From Bactericera cockerelli (lineage: Eukaryota > Arthropoda > Insecta > Hemiptera > Triozidae), in contig CM044967.1 of assembly GCA_024516035.1 (NCBI GenBank), forward strand, positions 15,467,145 to 15,531,144: a stretch of DNA of 64,000 nucleotides. The letters run 5' to 3'. The position numbers and the translations under genes are program-made. The notes beneath the pieces are model-generated. The model was not told where the DNA came from, searched no databases, and saw only the letters and a list, made by a program, of their open reading frames with translations. Positions 22,204 through 35,100 of the stretch are shown here, piece after piece (positions within the stretch are counted from its first letter, which is position 1; the number at the start of each line of letters is the position of its first letter).

Positions 22204-22530
22204 CGTTGTGGATATGTAAGAAAACTTGTGCAGTGAGCTTTACGAAGAGGAACTTTGATTTGGATGTTAATATTGAGAACTTGAAGCTATAATTTCCACT
22301 TGGAAAAGCTGTTCTATGCCAACCACTTATGCAAGCCCCGCCGGTAAACCAAGTTTAATTATAAAGAAGGTATGTATAATATACATAATATAAGTATGTT
22401 CTTTAGAAAGTTTAATTTCTTAATTGTATTAATTAGACAGGTATGTAATTTATTAATCACCAAACATGTGTGTGAGTCACTCTTTCACTGGATAGGTATT
22501 GATCAACCAGTTAAATATATTCTGTCTCTA

Positions 22531-22750
22531 GATAATAATTGAATGGGTGAGTAGAAGAACATGCTATGTACTCTTTTGTGTCATCTCATTGAATATGAAG
22601 AAGAAATACCCCCTACAACTATAGAAATAATATATTTTTGAGAGTGGAAGGAACCTACAGCATCTACAGCATAGTAATGTAGAATTATTGCTCTTCTCAA
22701 AAGTCAATTTTTGACATAGCATGTACTTCTACTCACCTATTCAATTATCT
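22531..22750. repeat. Inverted repeat, arms about 36 bp, downstream of the Kazal gene
   Basis: Left arm 22531-22569 (GAATGGGTGAGTAGAAG, ACATGCTATGT) pairs with right arm 22714-22750 (ACATAGCATGTACTTCTACT, CACCTATTCAATTATC), with a loop of about 145 bases. Either a hairpin in a long 3' UTR or a small DNA element. Confidence 0.65.
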
Positions 22751-25700
22751 TTGAAATTTTCACCTCGACAGTGCAGAGGTACTAGAGTACCTCATTCTTC
22801 CTTTGACTTATTCAATCAACTGAATCAATAAAATAGGAGAAATTTTAAAGACTCATATTTTCCTATTCGTCTGTGAGTCCATGTATAATTATTTATTTTC
22901 TATGGATAAATCTAGTTTATTTGGATAAATTTGTTTTGTATGTATTTGTACATATTTTAATAAACTAGTATCGAAATTATTATATTGCCATTTCTAGTCA
23001 TCATCTATTTATTTATCTAGTTATCTCTTTGAATCAAAACTAATACCTTTGGAGTGCAATGAGTTAGTTGTATACTCACATTCCTATAAGTTGAACATGG
23101 AACTACATTTTCTTCTTATCCTTCTTTTTTTGCCACGTCTTGGACATAAGAAATGGCCTTGTGACAAATTGTGTTATAAAGGTCTAGAACTGTTGAAAAT
23201 AGAACAATATTAATTCAATAATTGAATATATATAATTGCTTTTAAATTTTATTGCGTTTCATAAAATAAATAAGTATCCAAGAAAAAAATGGTCAAACAA
23301 AAGAGTGCAATAAAAACCAAATACATTTTCAACACAAAAACATAGGAAAACAACACAGGTTATCATTACATTTTTCAAATACCTATTACTTTCGTCTTAA
23401 ATAATAATTGATCATGGCTTATTTGTGAGACACAACTAAAAATAGATCAATTTGTAATTTATTTGAAGGAAACTGTTTACATTTAGACACGGAATTTCTT
23501 TTTTGGATGGATTCTAATTCATTTTGTAGTTGTAATTGTAATTCATTTTGTGGGATTTTTTACTTAATTAATTGTTAGAAATATTTCATGAATGAACTAT
23601 GAATTCATTGAGATTTTATTTCTCGTACAAGAACCTTAAGTGGAATAAAAATAATCAATTGAATAACTAGACTGCTTATTTAACATGCTTTGGGATGCAT
23701 CCTTCCATGAGAACATGTGCTTTGAAAAACGATATTTCAAAAATATACAACTAATAAATTTATAACTCTGAGAGTTTTTGAGAAAAATACATACACCTAT
23801 AGTTCGTTTGACCCTTCTGACAAGCTTTTGTGTCAAGCAAACAAAACCTTTAATAAAAACAAACTCTTTAATGAACCAAACAATATTTACTCCAGCAATT
23901 ATATAAGTAGATCAGAAATGGGTTACGACTTGCCAGAAAATGTTACAGGACGGAAGATAAAATGTATAGTAAAATATTTTATTTGAGAGAAAAATCAAAC
24001 GAACAATCAATCATTATTATTAGATAGAGTAAATATCTCTTGAACACACTAGATAAATATGGTGTGGCAGGACAATAATTCTTTCCTTCAGTTGAAAATT
24101 AATATATGAGTTACTCCAACAAATGGTAGGTATGATTAAATTCATACATTTTTACACTAATAAAGATCAGTCATGTACGTAATACATACCAGTAGTATCT
24201 GTAAGTAACTAGACCTGCTTGTCTTCCTTTTAGTGACCGACATAAACTAAAATGAAATCCATATTTCAAAGAATCACGAAATAAGAAAAATTTAGCTTCT
24301 ATTCCTATCAATAAATTTTCTAAATAAACCATTCATAAGTAAAATAAACTAGTTACATTACATAAATATATACTAATATATACCTATGTAAGTACATCGT
24401 ATATCAATAATAACGTATGTAAGTATTTACATCTATTATGTACAACTCAATAATATGGGACAGTAATTAATTTCACTAAATCATTTACATACAACTAATA
24501 CAAATGAAAGTCATTTATAGTTCATTGACTTTCAATTTATTAATAAGGCAACTTTGTGAACGCCTTCTTGAATGATAAAATTACATTCAATTTTACTAAA
24601 GGGTTTAAAATGTATGTACACAATTAATTAATATTTTGTACGTATTAGCATAGAAAATAAGCTAATTCTATAATTAAAAGATAAGGTCTATGAACACTGG
24701 CGAGCTCAATTTTCTGTCAACCGCACCTGCATGTACTTTTGAGCTTTAGCTTTTCAAACAATTTTAACCGTGGTTTCTTGGTCCTAGAATTTTTTTTACA
24801 TTAGCCATGAAAAAATATTGCTTCCAAAGCAAACTAGAAGTAACACTTAAATTTCAGTTTTATAAATAATTGAATCATTGTTTTTGAGTCACTCCTATCG
24901 ATTGGGGCAGTACCAATATTGTTAGTACCTACTCTTATAACTTTTATCAATGATACATATATTATTATAAAGATCGTTATAAATCTAATAATATAATAAT
25001 AAAAAAATTACCTAAAAAATCTTGATGTTTTCATAAACCCTCAATCTTTTAGTTGCTAAAATTCATTGTGTGGCAGGATAACTCTATTCTAATAAAATAA
25101 ATAAAACATGAGGACCTACCACTGCTAAAAAAAAATAGATATGAAAAATATTCTTGGTTTTAATTGATCCAGAATAACCTACTATGTACTAAAAAAAACA
25201 TATTCCTAACAATTTCATTTGGTTTCTCCAATAACGAAAAGCCCACTTCAAAGTACAAGAAACTATATAATATAATATATGTACCATAATAAGTAATTAT
25301 GATCGTTTAATAAATTCATACAATATTGAGGCACTAATTTATAATGATATGATAATATAATTGAATACATTTGACTAAAAATAAAATATTTACAAAAAAT
25401 GGTAATTTTAATAGAGGTGGCAAAATGGGGAGAGGATGCCTTATTTTTATCATAAATTATTTTAATTTTTCCTCAATATGAGAATTTTTACTAAATACAT
25501 AATATTACAACACATGATTTAACATGAGTTCATAACTCATGTTGTGAAATTGGGTCTAAATTGTAACAACTATAAAAAGCAGTTACATTCAGTTAATGCC
25601 CTGATAGCTTAGGTTAGTGACTAATTTGTAACCATAACAGTCTAAATATACGAAACAAATAAATTCATTTTGTCTGATGCACGCGAAATCTAGGTATACC

Positions 25701-25761
25701 GACGCTTTTCAACTGAGAATAATCCACATCCAAACAAACAGAATACAATGGAGTAGTTATT

Positions 25762-26160
25762 TTATTTTTGAACTCCCAACAGTCGCGCTGCGTCCTCGGC
25801 AGATTTCGACAGAAGCATTTTATCGATGATGGTCTTGTCGTGGATACCTAATAAATTACTTATCAAATCAGTGCCTTCTTGTTCTTTCTTAGTCCAACAT
25901 TGAACGGGAATGTTGATGATGGAGTTGTTGTTGGTTAGAAACGGGTGCGTCGGAACAGGAGCCTCATCGTCGCTGTTGAAGTTATCCTCGGGGTAGGCTG
26001 TTTTGTTGTGCTTCTTTCGATGTCGCAGCATGCTGTGCTTCAAGGTGAACTTACGTCTACAGATGTCACAGGAAAAAGGCCGCTCGCCAGTATGTGTCCT
26101 CATGTGTCTTCTCAAATCTTCTGCTGACCAGAATCTTCGCAGACAAAATGCGCACATGAC
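25762..26160 (-). CDS. peb: peb exon 6, terminal, zinc fingers 15-16
   Basis: Acceptor AATATTCCAG. Reads VMCAFCLRRFWSAEDLRRHM, HTGERPFSCDICRRKFTLKH, then a 75-residue tail ending SAEDAARLLGVQK and a TGA-type stop at the low end. A canonical TGERPF linker joins the two fingers. It is separated from exon 5 by a 2.1 kb intron filled by a giant inverted repeat. Confidence 0.93.
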   Translation of the reverse strand, partial: VMCAFCLRRFWSAEDLRRHMRTHTGERPFSCDICRRKFTLKHSMLRHRKKHNKTAYPEDNFNSDDEAPVPTHPFLTNNNSIINIPVQCWTKKEQEGTDLISNLLGIHDKTIIDKMLLSKSAEDAARLLGVQK

Positions 26161-29100
26161 CTGGAATATTTAAAATTAAATGTTAAATATTTACACGTAG
26201 AACGAACAATTGTTATCAGCTAGTGATAAAAAACTTTTATAAAGGGTATACATACATTAAATAGTGTGAGCACTCTCACATTTATGTAAGCTAGCTGATT
26301 TTATTAATGAATTTGAAAAAAATTCAATACATTAAAATGTATTTTATGAATCAAGAAAAATAAAATGCATTGAGGAGCCAGAAAGGGAGCTCTTAAAAGG
26401 CCGCTTCAATCTGGAAAAAACCCCATTATGTTCGTTTCGAAAAGGCTCTTTGATTTTTAAATATAACAAAGAAAAAAATATAGGTATAATATGTTGAAAT
26501 ATTTTTTTCGCGAGCTTAACTGCCTTTCATGGTTCTCAATACAGGTGTCCCACCAAACTTGGACACCTCAAATTTACTCGGCCCTGCAAGAGTTTTTGAA
26601 AAATAAAAAAATCTAGGGTACATGTGCTAATTATGCGGTTTCAATTATGAAATTTTTTTATACAGGGTGGTTCAAAAGTCAGAAATTGAGATGTCAACTT
26701 TCGATTTTTAAATGGATCGACCTGAATTTTATTTGATAGTTTTACTTCTAAATGACTCTTGAGTACTTTTTTAAACAAAAATATTACATACAGGGTGGTT
26801 TTTTTTCGACCAATTTTTTTTCTAAATCTTGAATAACTCAAGTTCGGTTAATTTTTTCGATAACAAGAAGAGAATGTGTTTGTGTAATGAATACACGCAC
26901 TTTCAATTGGCATCAAAAATTTTTATACAGGGTGGTTCACAAGTGAAATAATGACTTGATTTTTTTTAAAACCGAGTTTTTTTAATTTTTTATTTAGGAT
27001 TAATCATTCTCGTCTAATTTTACACATTTTTCGTTAGTCATATCGAAAAACAAAACTAAAGTGTTGTACAGGGTGAGACATAATTTTTTTGTAACACCCT
27101 GTATATGGGCAGTCAAAGAGACGCAAAATTAAATATAAAGACTAAATATGCAAGAAAAACTTTGATTTTTAATTTCACTAAAAAGTTATGGTGTTTTAAC
27201 TAATATTGTCGCATGGACCACCCTGTAGATATTTTCTTAAACCATCATATGAGTAGTCGAAACTGTCTAAAATTCAACGAGGAGTCCAAATCTGAAAGAA
27301 AAAAATGAATTCAAAAAGCCATGCCCAATTTTGTTCTACACCTACCTACTTTTTATTTCAAGTTTTAAAATCATTCAGTGTGGACACCAAATTGAAAATG
27401 GCTTCAAATTCGTGTTTTTTACTTGTTTTTCCCACATGATTCGAAGTGTTCGTTGAATTTTATACAACTTAGAGTACCTACATGATAGTTTAAGAAAATA
27501 TCTACAGGGTGGTCCATGCGACAATATTAGTTAAAACACCATAACTTTTTAGTTAAATTAAAAATCAAAGTTTTTCTTGCATATTTAGTCTTTATATTTA
27601 ATTTTGCGTCTCTTTGACTGCCCATATACAGGGTGTTACAAAAAAATTATGTCTCACCCTGTACAATACTTTAGTTTTGTTTTTCGATATGACTAACGAA
27701 AAATGTGTAAAATTAGACGAGAATGATTAATCCTAAATAAAAAATTAAAAAAACTCGGTTTTAAAAAAAATCAAGTCATTATTTCACTTGTGAACCACCC
27801 TGTATAAAAATTTTTGATGCCAATTGAAAGTGCGTGTATTCATTACACAAACACATTCTCTTCTTGTTATCGAAAAAATTAACCGAACTTGAGATATTCA
27901 AGATTAGAAAAAAAATTGGTCGAAAAAAAACCACCCTGTATGTAATATTTTTGTTTAAAAAAGTACTCAAGAGTCATTTAGAAGTAAAATTATCAAATAA
28001 AATTCAGGTCGATCTATTTAAAAATCGAAAGTTGACATCTCAATTTCTGACTTTTGAACCACCTGTATAAAAAAAATTTCATAATTGAAACCGCATAATT
28101 AGCACATGTACCCTAGATTTTTTTATTTTTCAAAAACTCTTGCAGGGGCCGAGTAATTTGAGGTGTCCAAGTTTGGTGGGACACCCTGTATATATTTTTT
28201 TAAAGACTTGGTCTAAACCACTTCCCCGCCTAAATCTTTAAAATGTCTCATCCTTCTCTTACCTTACGATTGGCGTAGTCAGGAAATTTTCCCTTCAGTT
28301 GCTCCAGATTTTCTTCGCTTATGTTTGCGTCATCGTGGTGGGGTGGTTCCTCTTGGACTACATTGGAATCTAGCGCACCCTTCAACACGAGAAGTTGAAA
28401 TTCAGATGCATGGGAGAGTTTTATGTGGTCTAAAGCTTCTTGCCTTTCGGCGTAGCTTCCTTCACATAGGTAACACTTAAACGGCAAGTCACTGGACATG
28501 TGAATCCCCATACTGGGGGGAGGCGATTTCTCGTCAGTAACTTCAATATCTTCACTGCCACTGCCTTGACTCTCCTCGTATCCACTATTGATGTCGTCTG
28601 ATTTCTTTTCATCAGAGTGTTTGCTTGACTGATGTTTCTTCAGGTTATTGAGGGTGGAAAATGTAGAGCTAGGACAGTAAACACACTTGTATGGTCTGTC
28701 TGGTACATTCCGCATGGCAAAAGATTGGGCATCCAACACTGCCTTGTCCCCGATTTCCACGGGAGGGGGGAATTGACCACCGTGCTTACGAAGAAGATGT
28801 CTATCACAGTTAGATTTCGTTGTAAACAAGAGTGGACAATGGCTGCACTTGTAGGGTTTTTGTCCTGTGTGAGTGAGAATGTGTCGCCTTAAAGATGAAG
28901 ACCAGGGAAATTTCCTATCACAGTAAGGACAAAACACGCGGTTCGGGGCCAGAGAATATGCGCTTTTCTTCTTTGGTGCTGTTTCAACTGACGTCGTTGC
29001 ATTGTGTTCGGATTCCGATCTGAAAAGAAAAGTAGAAGAACAAAAAATATATTACACCACTCAATTTAAAATATTGGATCATAGTTAATCATGTTAAGGA

Positions 29101-32100
29101 TCTAGTTACTGTCCCTTCGTAACTGGGGGAGACTGTATGATGGTTGCTAGCTAATAATTTTTAGAATTAGTCAGTAAGTATTTCCCTGGGTTTCGTATAT
29201 ATAAAGTTAGATAACAGCCATTTGATTGTTATTTTTCATATAGATGAGAGTGATAAAAATTATATAAAAACCTATGATGCCATTGATGGACTGTGCAATG
29301 TCAAACGCCACTCAATTTTCATCACGAGACTGTTTGTGGAGAACAAACAATGGTTATGTTCTCTTTAGGGTCCCATTTTACTCTCAAAGAGTTTGATTTT
29401 CTTTAAAGTACAGCTAAACTGAATGAAGATAAACAGGATTATCTTTTTCTTTTTTTTAACTTTCTGTACTTATGTTAGTAATATAAACCAAAAAAAACGA
29501 GAATAGACGACGTACTGATCATTGATCTAAGTTGTCTCAGGTATAATGAATTTTTCTTACCTATTTCCATCACTGCCAGAGCCGTTGCTTTCACTGTTGC
29601 TTCCTGCTACCAAGCCCTCTTCATCTTCTTCACTTCCATCATGGTTGTTGTGTTCTTCTTCGTCACGAAAAAACTGCCGAAATGTCTGTGTAGATGCATT
29701 CTCTAGAAGTCTTGACACACTCGCCAAATCAAGAGTGCCATTGTGGTCTTTTAGTTTTGTAGTCAATGCAGTTGGGTTCTCCTCATCTGCGTTCTTATCT
29801 TCTGAATGTTTACTGTTCGTACTGTTGTGGTCATTATTGACGGACGTCTCATCAATAATGAGTTCTTCTTCCTCCTCTTCTTCTTCCTCCTGCTCTTCAT
29901 CCTCCCCCTCCTCTTCCTCATCCTGGTCTTCAAATTCTTCTTCATCATCATAATATTCATTCCCTGTATCATCATTGCGTTCATGAGAGTCAAAGTCTCG
30001 CTCCATTTGAGACATTTTATCTTTGTCCCCTGCTCGAATGAAATGTTCTGGAGACGAATCGGAAGATTTCATACTTTCGTAATATTTTGCGCTTTCTTCG
30101 TTAGATATTACTTTGTTCTTCAATTGCAATGATATGGCAATTCGAACTTCATCTGATATAGATTTCAAACCTCCATTGTGGCCAAATTTGAGGAGGGGTT
30201 TGCCAAAGTGATTTGCCTCTTCAAAACCATTGCCGTTTGGGTTGAACCCGAGAACAGGAGGAATTGTTTTGTTGTCTCCTCTTTCTGAAAAATTCAATAG
30301 TTTATAGGGATGACCCCTTCTCGATCCATAAGAACCACCTCTTTGTTTTTGAATCCAGAATTGAGGGTGTTGCTGTTTGATGTGTCGCTCCATGTTAGAT
30401 CTCAGGGTAAACCTACCCGAACAATGTTCACAGAAGAAAGGCCTTTCAGTACGATAGCGCCTCTGTTTGGGTTTTGCCTGTAGAACACCATCTTTTAGTA
30501 CCATCTTAACTGAGGAAGATGTGTTTGATGGAGCTTTAACGGTCAAATGTTCATTATTGTTATCAATAGTGTTATTTTGCACTGGCAGTACCGGGTCTAA
30601 TGGTTTTTTATCGATATGATTTTTATTGTTTTCCATAATTTTATTGTACTCGACAAGAGCCTGCTGTTGCATTGCATGAATTCTTTCAGCAGCTGATGCC
30701 ATTGCAATCTGATCAATCACTCCTCTAGGATTAATTGGTATGCCTCGAAAAATATCTTTCGGAAATGGATGTTTAGCACCAGAAATGTTTGGTTGAAAAC
30801 CAAGAGGTAACATAGGTGTAGGATAAAAATAAGATTGAAAAGCAGATGGTAAATTAGGGGGGAATGGCCTATTTTCTACGAGGTCGTATAGTTGATTTAT
30901 TTGATTATTCACATGAAGTCCAGCCATATCAATCACACTTTGATCTACGGAATTCGTCTCTCTGAGTTCTTCTTTCACTTTCAATTTTCTGGATACAGGA
31001 GAAAAATTCTTGCCTTCCATACTTTCTGAGGAAAGATTTGTTTTAATAGACAAGTCTTGAGGCATCTCTTCATCTTTTTTGATATCATTTCCTGAGAGCT
31101 GGTTTTTCTTACTTAGATCCAAAACATCGACACTGAGGTCTAGAGGGGTTTCTTCAGAATCTCTTGATTCAGTTTTAATTATTTTCTCTACTTCCTCTTC
31201 TTGTTCATCGTCTGAGGTCATTGCACTAACATTCAAAGATTTCTTCTCCAAGCTTTCATCCAACCAATCGGATGAATTCATAGAGCTATTCTTAATACTG
31301 TGTACACTTTTCAAACTTTCTGAGGGTTTGACTTTATCAGATATAAAGGAATTAGCTCGACTTTTAAAGAGAGCACTGTTGTCTTTCAGAGAGTCAGAGA
31401 AAATGGATTTTTTAATCTCTTCCTTTGAATAACTACCCAAGTCCGAAAAATCATTGGTTGGATCTTCTGATGGATGGTAAATAATTGACTCCTTTACATC
31501 TTCTCTGGTCATTTTAGCATGTCTATTCCTCAAATGCCTCTCACAATTTGCTTTTGTAGTGAAAGCGTAGCGGCAAATGCTACATTCGTAAGGTCGATCT
31601 CCATTATGAGTTCTCATATGTCGCAGCAAAGCAGATTTATCTGTGCTTGAATGTGGACACATGTTGCATTTGTATGGCGAGTTGATACTACCAGGACAAC
31701 TATTCAAGTGCACTCTATTGTGACCTTTCAGTGCTCTTAAATTGGGGAAAATTGATGAACACAATCGACAGGGAAATTCGCCACGTAGTTTCATTTTACG
31801 AAACTCGGCAGCAAAACAGTCTTGTTGCTCTTCGTCTCCACATGAGGAATCCATGGGTGATATATCAACAGCGTTAGGCTCTGGTGACTTGGAAAGGTCT
31901 GTAATCAGATGAGACGTGAAACGTATTCGTTATGATGCTCTGTATGTCAGCCAAATCTCTATTTTCGACTCCACTAGACAAGCTTTTTTCCTACGTTTTT
32001 GAGATCCAACCCATTGAAAAATTCTTCACGTTTCTTCTCTTCTTCAAAAGAACTTTCAGAACAATTTCTCTTAGATTTGACGCTACTGAGATCAGTTGCC

Positions 32101-35100
32101 AAATAATTTTCATTTGAAGATGTTTCTGCATCTGAAGACATGCATGTTTTCATATGCATCGCTAGATCACTGCTTGTGGAAAATTCCATGAAGCATTTGT
32201 CACATTTTACATCATTCATGACAATGTTTAAACCATTTGTTGCTTTTTTTCTTGATAGTAAATGAGATTCATTTATAAATCCCGCCAAATCAGGAATCAA
32301 ATTTTGGCTCATATTAATACCATTGTAGATGTTATTTTTATGGTGCACCATGTAGATGTGAATGTTCAGAGACTGATAATTTTGAAACTGCAAGTTACAC
32401 TTGTGGCAAAGATTTTGATGCTCGGGGTGCATGTCAGAGAGATGAATCTCCAGATCTCGCAGGGATAGCTCCTCAGAGTTGCATACAGGACAGTAGAAAT
32501 GGTCAAATGGACGCGATTTAACATCTTTTCCCTTGTCGTTTACGTTATTGTTATCGATTGTAATGGAACTGTTGTTATTATTGTACTCCGATTCAGAAAA
32601 CTTCCTTTTCTTTTCAATGGTATTAAATGAGCTATTTTGCTCCTCGTAACTGTCAGCACTGGCGTTGCTGTCGTGACTCCACACGTCATCCGTGGATGAG
32701 TTGTGATTTTTTGTTTGGTGGTTTGCTCGAACGTGTCTGTGCATGTTTCCGTTGGTAGTGAAAGTCAGGTGGCAGAATTTGCACTTGAAAGGGCGCTCCC
32801 GGTGTGAATCAGACTATGGCGGTCGAGAGAATTGGCAGAACCCAGCATTTTGTGGCAAATCTTACAGGAATATCTTAGTTTGCTGTCCAGAACACTGTCG
32901 TCGGAACCTCCGTTGTGAGATTTCAGATGAAATGTGAACTCATTGGCGCTTGTGAACACCGCCTTGCAAATCCAACATTCGAATTTTTCTTTTCCTGTGG
33001 GTATGCGAGCGGTACTGATCTGTAAAGAAGCACAAAAAATATCATGATTAATTATAATAATTATGATTAAGTATAAGTATAAACAGAAAAGTAAGAAGTT
33101 GTACTAGATGTACAAAATTGTTATTGTACATGAATATCAGAATATACATGGACAGCTGTCTCGAGCTTATTTACTTCATCAGCAGGTAATAGTTCTGATT
33201 ATCTATGTCTAGGAGTACGTCGCTATTGATCATTTAGTTTAACTGCTACATATTCCCGCTCTTTGTGGTTTAATCAAATAAATTTCAATAAAAAGTTTAT
33301 TACTACTACTTCAGTGTGGTCATTTCGGTCACATAATTATATCGTGGGATTTAAACGTAGGTGTGTCATTTTTTAATTATTAAAAAAGCAATAGGTAAGT
33401 TATCATATTCGTGTTAATCACATTCGTGATATCACAACTACTCAAACTCGCTCTACTAAATCGACGCTGAAACCGGGACTTGAACCACCGGCCTCCAGGT
33501 TACAAGTCCGCCGCCTTATCGATCAAGCTACTGAGGTCGGTATTTGATTGTAATACCCTAGATTTTGCATTTAATGTCAGAAGTTAATTATTATAGGTAC
33601 ATATGATGAGCCTATATGCGGAAATTAATATTATATCGACCGAAATATTTGACCTCGGCGGGAATCGATCATGTGGTCAAGAGAATCTGAGACATGGGTT
33701 TAGATACTTGGGCATTCCTATTACCTATTCTAACCGACTTCAGCATCTCGATAAGATAGCGGACCCAGCCTGAGTAGGGCCGGAAATGTCAGACTAACGT
33801 TTTCGGAGGAAACAGAAATATTTGTGTGAAAAGTCTGCTCCGACCGGGGATCGAACTCAAGATCTCTGGACTACGGGCAGAAGTCACAACCGTTAGACCA
33901 AGGAGGCTGGCTAAAAATATTGATAGCAATAATGCATATTTTTTTTTTTTTTTTCGACGAATACAATTTTTTATTTTTTTATTTATTTTAATTTATTTAT
34001 TTATTTAATAACAGGATAACATATACAAAGGTATTTTTCCTAAGCTAAAGCTTCTAAGAATTTAAGTTTAACATAGATAATTTAACTAATTGATCGATAT
34101 AAGAATATAACTAATTGATCGTCTATCTAAAGGCTACTTAGATGTTATCCAGTGAGTTTAACACTCAAATAAATATAATCACGATTGATGAACACTCAAA
34201 TAAATTTAAGTCACGATTGATGAACGCAGCCCAAGTTGAAATTAGTAACAATGAGAACTGTCTTGCTGGGGGACATTAAACAGATTCGGTACCACCCGCT
34301 ACAAACTTTGTCAGGCCAAAAGACAGTAACAAAAACCAACGGCGCTCCTAACAGAGTTCCAAAACCAATAGGAGTGCCAGAACCAATCAACCTCAACCGT
34401 GCGGAAAAGATTGAACAATGTGGACCCCAAGAAAATTTGGAAAGAGTCAAAGTTAGAGAAGAAGAATTAACAATCTGATACTTAGTTAATGATGAAACTG
34501 CAAAAGTTGGATTAGAAAATAGTTTACGGAAATCGAGTTTTAAAAGTACTAAACAAAAGCCTAAAAACATTTTAAAAGCCTCTTAAGGGGGAATTGAATC
34601 ATGAATATTAGTGTGCAATAACTAGAAATACTATTAGTATCGTTAAAAAAATGTCTAGATGTCGGAAATGGTAATTATTACCTATAATTACAAAAACTTA
34701 ATATTGGTATTACAGCCGCCGTACAACAAGAGTCTCATTTCGATAGCAGTTTCAAAGAACCATTTATTGGTACAGTATAGAACCTGGATACACAAGATTT
34801 GTGTACACAGGAAAACTGGATAGTTAATACACCGGAAAAAAAACCCGTGGTCCCTTCAAAAGTTTTTTGCTTAGTAAAACTTTTTCAAGCAGAAAAATAT
34901 TGCCAGTCCTTTGAGCTCCCGTTTATCCAGGTTCGCCAGTACGATTTAGTAATATACCATTTAGTTAGATAAAAAAAAACAATTCTTCCGATTTTTAATA
35001 TTACAAATTTAATGGAAGTAATATACATAAATACAATTGGTAGGTACCATTTTTTCCCTTTTTTTCGGCAATTTGTAAAGTTTCAGAGCCTAAGAGCGAA

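Larger units (their letters stand above)
21779..25761. other. Repeat-poor interval between the two convergent genes
   Basis: About 4 kb of AT-rich sequence between the stop codons, expected to hold both 3' UTRs. None of the SINE types is present, in contrast to the rest of the window. One 36-bp inverted repeat was found (22531-22750). No further coding region was recognised. Confidence 0.6.

Noticed and set aside
26641..28070. Similar small open frames on both strands with the shared string RKKIGRKKTTLYVIFLFKK
   Set aside because: They are mirror copies in the two arms of the palindrome and have no codon or domain signal.
29546..29953. Plus-strand Ser-rich open frame
   Set aside because: It is the antisense of the acidic run in peb exon 4.
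31079..31432. Plus-strand open frame of 117 residues
   Set aside because: It lies opposite peb exon 4 and shows no domain; an antisense shadow.
34211..34570. Open frames of 119 and 80 residues on opposite strands
   Set aside because: Neither matches a known domain; probably a decayed repeat.
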